From Rhodobacter sp. (GTDB lineage: Bacteria; Pseudomonadota; Alphaproteobacteria; Rhodobacterales; Rhodobacteraceae): a stretch of DNA of 44,833 nt. Position 1 is the first letter of the stretch. Each line of letters starts with the position of its first letter. The position numbers and the translations under genes are program-made. The stretch is from NCBI GenBank assembly GCA_013821825.1, contig PNJK01000024.1, forward strand, positions 1-44,833, written 5' to 3'. Under the pieces are notes generated by a model. It was not told the DNA's origin. It saw only the letters and a list, made by a program, of their open reading frames with translations, and did no database searches. Of this stretch, positions 39,294 through 44,833 are shown one piece after another.

Positions 39294-39435
39294 GACCTAT
39301 AGCAGCCCGCAAGCCTTGACGGCGATAATTTTTACCAAGCGGTCAATTTCTTGGCTAAGGATTGACCTGGCGCAGGGATGATGCTTTGTCGGCGGAAATC
39401 GGGGCGTCGAACGCCGGAAGTAGAACGGGAGCGCT
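39294..39435. promoter_or_regulatory. deoC-nhaD divergent regulatory region
   Basis: 142 bases hold the promoters of both genes. An inverted repeat, GGTCAAT (39341-39347) and ATTGACC (39361-39367), spaced by 13 bases, lies within a wider imperfect dyad around TTACCAAG and CTTGGCTAA. This may be an operator for the deoC unit or for nhaD; no regulator is in the window. Confidence 0.35.
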
Positions 39436-40740
39436 ATGTACGACCTTGACCTGACAGGCAATTGGGCCGGAATTCTGTCGCTGATCATCTTTGTACTGGC
39501 CTATGTGCTGGTGATCTTTGAAGAAGTCACACATATGCGCAAGTCAAAGCCTGTGATGGTGGCCGCAGGGTTGATCTGGGCGCTGATCGGGATTGCCTAT
39601 GCCATGGCAGGGCAGTCCGAGGTGGCGAATGAACTTGCGGTCGAAATCATCGCGGAATACGGCGAGCTGTTCCTGTTCCTCTTGGTGGCGATCACCTATG
39701 TGAACACGCTGGAAGAGCGGCGGACTTTCGATGTCTTGCGCGGCAGGATGATCGGGCTGGGCATTGGCTACCGGCAGCTTTTCCTTCTGACCGGGGTGCT
39801 GGCCTTCTTTCTGGCGGGGGTGCTTGACAACCTGACGACCGCGCTGGTGATGGGGGCGGTGGCGATGGCGCTGGGCCGGGACAACCCGCGCTTTGTGGTC
39901 CTGACCTGCATTTCGGTGGTGGTTGCGGCCAATGCGGGGGGCGCGTTCTCGCCCTTTGGCAATATCACCACACTGATGGTCTGGCAGCAGGGCAAGCTTG
40001 AAGTCTTCGAGTTCTTTGCGCTGTTCGTCCCTTCGGTCATCAACTGGGTCATTCCTGCTGCGCTGATGTTCGCGGCGGTTCCGAACGAGAAACCGGCGAA
40101 GGTCACCGAGACGGTGAAGGGCAAGCCCGGGATGATCGGGGTTGCGGTCCTGTTCGCACTGACCATCGTGACCGCGGTTTCCTTCAAGAACTTCCTGTAT
40201 CTGCCGCCGGCGCTGGGCATGATGCTGGGCCTTGGCTATCTGCAGGTCTATTCCTATTACCTGAAGATGACCGGCACCCGTCGGGGCGATCACGACATGG
40301 TGCTGGACGCCTTCAGGGAAGTGCAGAAGGTCGAATGGGACACGCTGCTGTTCTTTTTCGGCATCATCTTCGCGGTGGGCGGCCTTGGGGTTCTGGGCTA
40401 TCTCGCCTTTGCGTCCGAGCTGCTTTACGTCGATCTTGGCGCCACCTGGGCCAATGTGATCATCGGGGTGTTGTCGGCGGTGGTCGACAACATTCCGGTG
40501 ATGTTCGCGGTGCTGGCGATGGATCCGGCGATGTCGGACGGGCAGTGGCTCTTGATCACGCTGACGACGGGGACGGGGGGCTCGATGCTGTCCATCGGCT
40601 CGGCGGCCGGAGTGGCGCTGATGGGGCTGGCCAGAGGGGTCTATACGTTCAGCGCGCATCTGAAATGGACCTGGGCGATAGCGCTTGGCTATGCCGCCTC
40701 GATCTGGGCGCATCTGGCGATCAACGCGGCCTGGTTCTAG
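39436..40740 (+). CDS. nhaD: Na+/H+ antiporter NhaD
   Basis: A 434-residue inner-membrane antiporter of the NhaD/ArsB-type fold, helping sodium and pH homeostasis. Family features are VIFEEVTHMRKSKPVMVAAG, LFLLVAITYVNTLEERRTFD, VLDNLTTALVMGAVAMALGR and NAGGAFSPFGNITTLMVWQQ, followed by WDTLLFFFGIIFAVGGLGVL and SAVVDNIPVMFAVLAMDPAM. Acidic residues and Asn lie inside the helices as expected. It is intact and faces the wrecked mrp locus end to end. It probably covers the function lost there. Confidence 0.94.
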   Translation: MYDLDLTGNWAGILSLIIFVLAYVLVIFEEVTHMRKSKPVMVAAGLIWALIGIAYAMAGQSEVANELAVEIIAEYGELFLFLLVAITYVNTLEERRTFDVLRGRMIGLGIGYRQLFLLTGVLAFFLAGVLDNLTTALVMGAVAMALGRDNPRFVVLTCISVVVAANAGGAFSPFGNITTLMVWQQGKLEVFEFFALFVPSVINWVIPAALMFAAVPNEKPAKVTETVKGKPGMIGVAVLFALTIVTAVSFKNFLYLPPALGMMLGLGYLQVYSYYLKMTGTRRGDHDMVLDAFREVQKVEWDTLLFFFGIIFAVGGLGVLGYLAFASELLYVDLGATWANVIIGVLSAVVDNIPVMFAVLAMDPAMSDGQWLLITLTTGTGGSMLSIGSAAGVALMGLARGVYTFSAHLKWTWAIALGYAASIWAHLAINAAWF

Positions 40741-40811
40741 GCGGGCCGGGCAATTCTGCCCGCCCTGCCTGGAGTTCGGTCTCGAAACTGGCCGCGTCGC
40801 CTTCGGGCGGC

Positions 40812-41217
40812 CGGGCAGCTTGGTCGCAAGGTCGGCCATGTTGAGCGTGCCGGTGACCCCGTAGACCAGCGCCAGCGCGAACAGGAACAGCGACGAGCCG
40901 ACAAGATTGAAGGCGACATACTGGATGCCGGCGCGGGTGCGGATGTCGCCGCCGCCATGGATCATCAGCCCGTAGAAGGCGGTGAGCAGGACCTCGAAGA
41001 ACACGAACAGGTTGAAGGCGTCTCCGGTCAGGAACGCGCCACCGATCCCCATCAGCAGGAACTGCAGAAGCGGGTGGAAATGCGCACCCTTCGCGTCCCA
41101 GCCCGATCCGATGGCGTAAAGCAGGACCACCAGTGCCAAGGCTGCCAGCTGGGCGACCATCAGCGCCGCCATCAGCGCCGGCAGAACGACGGGGGCGATG
41201 ATCCAGTGGTTGATCAT
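40812..41217 (-). pseudogene. mrpD: Remnant of mrpD with internal and 3' deletion
   Basis: From the ATG at 41217 the product starts as a normal MrpD (MINHWIIAPVVLPALMAALM) and then jumps at about residue 20 (41157) to VAQLAALALVVLLYAIGSGW, skipping about 70 residues of the usual protein. It then follows MrpD through HFHPLLQFLLMGIGGAFLTG, FVFFEVLLTAFYGLMIHGGG and AFNLVGSSLFLFALALVYGV to NMADLATKL near 40812, after which homology ends. Two thirds of MrpD is missing. The start overlaps the mrpC stop. The frame remains open beyond, but antisense to nhaD. Confidence 0.8.
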
Positions 41218-41533
41218 GCCTTGTCCTCCACCGCGTCGCTGTAAGCTTCGGCCCTGTTCAGCCGGTCATGCCCGGCCTCCAGATTGCCGCCGATGGCCAT
41301 GATCATGATCACTGCCGTCATCCCGAAGGAAATGACGATGGCGGTCAGGACCAGCGCCTGCGGCAGCGGGTCGGTGTAAACCTCGCGCGGCCCGAGGTGA
41401 AGATGAACAGGTTCGCCGCGTCGGACAGGAAGGTCAGCTATCGGATCACCGGGAAGGTCAGCAGCTGCAGCATCAGGTAGATGCCCACGGCCGTGAGGAG
41501 GCCGATGGCTGATGCGATAGGCGCGTCCCTCAG
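41214..41533 (-). pseudogene. mrpC: Remnant of mrpC with stop codon and frameshift
   Basis: The region reads ASAIGLLTAVGIYLMLQLLT FPVIR, then an in-frame TAG (complement of 41438-41440) where Gly is expected. The same frame continues LTFLSDAANLFIFTSGR, and then a frame change near 41390 leads into EVYTDPLPQALVLTAIVISF, GMTAVIMIMAIGGNLEAG and the C-terminus. About 15-20 residues are missing between FTSGR and EVYTDP relative to typical MrpC. No canonical start codon is evident in the first frame. It overlaps mrpA and mrpD as in an intact mrp operon. Confidence 0.78.
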
Positions 41534-43584
41534 CGGTCTCCCTCGCCGGGGTCGGTGTCGCAGGCGCGAGTGTTCGCCGATTCCCCGGTGCGCTGCGCCA
41601 GCCGCGACAGCGATGCCAGCGCCAGAAGGCCCGCGCCAAGGATGAAAAGGAACACGCCGAGGTCGAAGATCGCGGCGGTCGCAAGCTCCAACTCCTCCAG
41701 CGGCCACAGATTGGCGTATTTGAAGCCCGAGCTCAGGAACGGCAGCCCGAAGGCCCAGGCGCCGACCCCCGAAAGCATGGCGATCATCACGCCCCAGCCG
41801 ATCAGTGCATGATGGTCGTAGCGCTGGCGCGCATGGCTCCAGACATAGCCTGAGGCCATGTATTGCATCAGATAGGCTATGGCGAAGATCAGCCCCGCGA
41901 CGAAGCCGCCGCCGGGCAGGCTGTGGCCGCGCAGGTAGATGTAGACGCCGACCATCATTGCCATCGGCAGCAGCAGGCGGGTGGACATGGCCAGCATCAT
42001 CGGGTGGCGGCCGCCCGCCTCGCGTTCTGGGACAACGCCGGCAAGGCGGCGGGTGACTGAGGGGCTGCGCAGCAGGGTTTCGGACAGCGCGCAGATCACC
42101 AGGGCTGCGATGCCGAGGACGATGATTTCGCCAAAGGTGTCATAGCCGCAGAAGTCGACGATGCTGGTGTTGACGGCGTTGGTGCCGCCCGCGCCGGGTT
42201 TCGACTGCGCCAGATGGAAGGCCGAGATCGGGTCGAAGGCGGCCTCGCGCATCATCATCGCGTAGGCCAGCAGACCGACAACTCCGGTCAGGATCAGCGC
42301 GACAAGGCGGTCGCGATGCAGGAAGGGGACGGCAAGGCCTGCGATCATCAGGATGGCCCGGACGGTGAAGACCACCGGCCCGACCGGCGGCATCTCGCGC
42401 GTTAACGGCAGATGGTTGCCGCCCTGCAGCATGAGGTAGCCACCGATGGACGCCACGGACATCCAGAGCGCGGGCGGTCCTAGCCCGTACCACAGGGAGA
42501 TATGAACTTCGACCACCTCTCCCGTGATGGCGCTGGCGGCGGCATCGACCAGCCAGGCGGCGGTGAGCATGGGGAAAAGCCCGATCAGGATCACCAGCAG
42601 CGCCAGGAAGGCCGGCGCGGACCAGAAGCCGGGACCGGGGTCATACGGCTTGTGCGGATAGTCGTCCCGTAGCGGGCCGAGAAAACCAAGCGCCAGCAGC
42701 CGGAAAGAACAGGCGACCGAGAAGACCGCCCCGATGGAGACCATCACGCCCATGGCCCAGGGGGTCAGCCAGACGGTGTGGGCGGCTTCCTCCAGCATCA
42801 TTTCCTTGGACAGGAAGTTGTTCAAGGGCGGTATCCCGGCCATGGACTGCGACGCGAACAGGGCGATGCCAAAGGTGATCGTCATCAGGTGCCTCAGGCC
42901 CCCAAGGCGGTGCAGGTCGCGGGTGTGCGCCGTGTGGTCGACGATGCTTGCGGCCATGAAGAGTGCGGCCTTGAGTGTGGCTTGGTTGATGATGTGGAAG
43001 ACGGTGATAGTGGCAGCGGCCTTGGTGCCAAATCCCAGAAGCATGGTGATCAGACCAAGGTTGCTGACGGTAAGAAGGCCAGAAGTGCCTTCAGGTCGTC
43101 CTGGAACAGAGCGATCATGGCCGCCATCACCATGGTGATCAGGCCGACGGTCGAGACGATCCAGAACCACTCTGGCGTCCCCGCCAGCACCGGCCAGAGC
43201 CGCGCCATCAGGAACAGCCCCGTCTTCACCATGGTGGCGGAGTGGAGGTAAGCGACACCGGAGTCGGCGCGGCCATCGCGTGCGAAGGCGAGAGGTGGAA
43301 CGGAAACTGCGCCGACCTGGTGAAGGCGCCCAGCAGGATCAGGATCAGCGCGGGCAGATACCAGTCGGAGGCCTGGATGATGTCCTTGTTCTCCAGGATC
43401 ACTGTCAGGTCGTAGCTGCCGACGATCCGGCCAGCACGGCCGGGGCCTCAAGGGCCAGAAGCACAAGTGCGAGAAGGGTGATCGATCCGGTGACGGCGGC
43501 GCAGGCGTCGCGCCCGGCGCGGATCATGAGGTCGGGGAAGAGCGCGCGCAGAAAAGGCAGAGCCGCGATCAGCGCTGGTGACAT
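41530..43584 (-). pseudogene. mrpA: mrpA (MrpA-MrpB fusion) with internal deletion and frameshifts
   Basis: The N-terminus from the ATG at 43584 (MSPALIAALPFLRALFPDLM) runs to LEAPAVLAG and then, near 43430, jumps to [20 protein letters not shown] in another frame. That skips roughly 110 residues. A base is missing near 43252 (PVS to [10 protein letters not shown]) and another near 43073 (LLAF to [10 protein letters not shown]). From about 43060 to 41530 one frame is open: TMLLGFGTKAAATITVFHII, NFLSKEMMLEEAAHTVWLT and then the MrpB-like tail (STRLLLPMAMMVGVYIYLRG HSLPGGGFVAGL). The codons look well conserved apart from these defects, so decay is recent or partly sequencing error. Confidence 0.82.
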
Positions 43585-44044
43585 GCAGGCCGGATCTTCG
43601 TCGTGACGATGCGTTCTGTGGCGCAGGTTGGCGTCGCGGCGGGTTTCGGGCGAAGCGGGGTTTCAGTCAAGCCTTTCAAGCCCCCTGCGACCGGATTTCG
43701 CGCGGGGAAGCCGCCCTCGGGGGCATCGAGCCCCCTCGGCCGGCGTTGCCACGGCCCGGGACGCCACTTTCGGCCGCGTGCGGCTGCCGGTCAGTCTGCA
43801 TGCCGTCATCCGCCCGCCCCGATCCTGGCGCCGGGGTCCCGAGATCGGGCCGGGTCTGCCGGGGGGCAGTCTGACGAGGGCGGCAGGCCATATGCAACAC
43901 CGCCCGGGGCGTGTGGGGCATCGGTCGAACGATCCGCGGGCCGGCGAACGTTATGCGGCCTGCGACAGATCCCGCGGAGCCAAGCGGGCCTTGCCCGCGC
44001 CGGCGACCCAGGAGACCTGCCGCGGCACGCGGCGCCGCGTCGCA
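43585..44044. other. Non-coding region between mrp remnant and ABC ATPase
   Basis: 460 bases with no gene I can support on either strand; open frames are low-complexity. It contains repeat copy 2 (43719-43753). No mrp upstream promoter is recognisable, and no terminator with a T-run follows the ABC gene. Confidence 0.45.
43719..43753. repeat. Intergenic hairpin repeat, copy 2
   Basis: GGGGG (43719-43723), CATCGAG loop, CCCCC (43731-43735), then a GC-rich spacer and GCGTTGCCACG ending at 43753. It matches copy 1 at 32937-32970 in stem, loop and tail, and differs only in the spacer. Confidence 0.7.
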
Positions 44045-44827
44045 TCAGGCGACTTCGGTCACGCCTTTGGGAAGCTTCGCGCCGGTCATGAAGGCCACCG
44101 CGTCGGACATGCTGTAGTCCTGCGGCTTGATCACGCAAAGCCGTGAGCCGAGCCGGTGGATGTGGATCCGGTCGGCCACCTCGAAGACATGCGGCATGTT
44201 GTGGCTGATCAGGATGATCGGAATCCCGCGCGACCGCACGTCGCGGATCAGCTCCAGCACGCGGCGGCTTTCCTTGACGCCAAGCGCCGCGGTCGGTTCG
44301 TCCAATATCACCACCTTCGACCCGAAGGCCGCCGCGCGGGCCACGGCCACGCCCTGACGCTGGCCGCCTGACAGGGTCTCTACCGGCTGGGTGATGTCCT
44401 GGATTGTCGTCAGGCCCAGCTCGCTGAGTTTCTCGCGGGCGAAGGCTTCCATCCGGGCGCGGTCCATCATGCGAAAGACCGACCCGGCGATCCCCGGCTT
44501 GCGCCGTTCGCGCCCGAGAAACATGTTGTCTGCGATCGACAGCGCCGGAGACATCGCAAGGTTCTGGTAGACCGTCTCGATCCCCATGCGGCGGGCATCG
44601 TCAGGGTTGCGGAAATGCATCGGTTTGCCATCGAGAAGGATCTCGCCATGGTCGGGGATGACGGCCCCCGACAGCGCCTTGATCATGGTCGACTTGCCCG
44701 CGCCGTTGTCGCCGATGACGCCGAGAATCTCGCCTGGCATCAGGTCGAAGTCGCAACCGCTCATCGCGACGACGGTGCCGTAGCGCTTCATCAGGCCCTT
44801 TGCCTGCAGGATGGGGGTCATGGTCAT
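44045..44827 (-). CDS. Sugar-type ABC transporter ATP-binding protein
   Basis: A 260-residue single-domain ABC ATPase, closest to FrcA/RbsA-like carbohydrate importers. Walker A GDNGAGKST, the Q-loop region TVYQNLAMSPALSIADNMFL, the signature LSGGQRQGVAVARAAAFGSK, Walker B VVILDEPTAALG and the switch His in ISHNMPHVF are intact. The ATG at 44827 is six bases from the window edge, so its permease and binding-protein genes are probably just outside. One ABC domain, rather than the two of RbsA, matches the fructose FrcA type; the substrate is not fixed by sequence. Confidence 0.93.
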   Translation of the reverse strand: MTMTPILQAKGLMKRYGTVVAMSGCDFDLMPGEILGVIGDNGAGKSTMIKALSGAVIPDHGEILLDGKPMHFRNPDDARRMGIETVYQNLAMSPALSIADNMFLGRERRKPGIAGSVFRMMDRARMEAFAREKLSELGLTTIQDITQPVETLSGGQRQGVAVARAAAFGSKVVILDEPTAALGVKESRRVLELIRDVRSRGIPIILISHNMPHVFEVADRIHIHRLGSRLCVIKPQDYSMSDAVAFMTGAKLPKGVTEVA

Positions 44828-44833
44828 TGCGAA

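Noticed and set aside
39544-41217. A long minus-strand open frame running antisense through nhaD from mrpD
   Set aside because: Only its first ~135 codons match MrpD. The rest is an Arg/His/Pro-rich shadow of the intact nhaD gene.
43603-44146. Open frames between mrpA and the ABC ATPase
   Set aside because: All are Arg/Pro/Gly-rich with no recognisable motif, and several run antisense to the ABC gene or through the repeat.

Overview
The window comes from a GC-rich alphaproteobacterial chromosome, almost certainly Rhodobacteraceae/Paracoccaceae (Rhodobacter-like). The basis is overall gene similarity, a class A Hsp20, a two-domain ALDH16, a pyrB/PyrC'-type operon, a plant-type glutamate-cysteine ligase and the short intergenic hairpin cassettes typical of the group. 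I see no rRNA, tRNA, CRISPR array, prophage or complete insertion sequence. Family assignments rest on recognised motifs, not on database searches.

Layout. 1-3.1 kb: glycolate oxidase glcD (3' part)-glcE-glcF. 3.2-4.8 kb: a secreted trypsin-like protease, then a class A Hsp20 with a probable RpoH promoter, a possible ROSE-like RNA thermometer and a strong terminator. 4.8-8.0 kb (minus): a secreted peptidoglycan-binding protein, its terminator, then an ECF sigma factor overlapping a membrane-anchored VWA protein. 8.2-10.9 kb (minus): cupin, GNAT, SDR and PLP aminotransferase, with two abutting perfect palindromes between the last two. 11.2-14.6 kb: a methyltransferase gene broken at a G9 tract, yghU and gabD. 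14.8-21.3 kb: ubiA, an OmpA-family protein and a coiled-coil membrane protein on minus; rsmE, a small membrane protein, gshA and a DUF6693-like protein on plus. 21.4-25.4 kb (minus): pyrB, a 39-residue membrane protein, two PH-like membrane proteins, a metal-ligand-less PyrC homologue and plsY, all overlapping or nearly so. 25.5-34.5 kb: remnant of a secreted-protein gene, a uracil-DNA glycosylase lacking most Fe-S ligands, LysE exporter, moaB, RND adaptor and permease, a stand-alone DsbD N-domain protein and YqgE.

34.5-35.7 kb is a self-contained REP/RAYT island: a REP-associated tyrosine transposase, six GTAG-headed hairpin repeats and a small membrane-protein gene. Both genes use the TAG inside a repeat as their stop codon. 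35.7-39.3 kb (minus) is a deoxyribose-type catabolic pair, deoC plus ALDH16. 39.4-40.7 kb is an intact nhaD Na+/H+ antiporter. It faces a wrecked mrp multisubunit antiporter locus (40.8-43.6 kb) in which mrpA, mrpC and mrpD all carry internal deletions, and mrpA and mrpC also carry frameshifts or stops. The window ends with a sugar-type ABC ATPase on minus.

The observations I would follow first are the REP/RAYT island with its stop-codon capture, the decayed mrp locus beside nhaD, the pyrB operon with its unannotatably small membrane gene and apparently dead dihydroorotase, the Fe-S-less UDG, and the sigma/VWA pair in which the VWA protein may itself be the anti-sigma factor.
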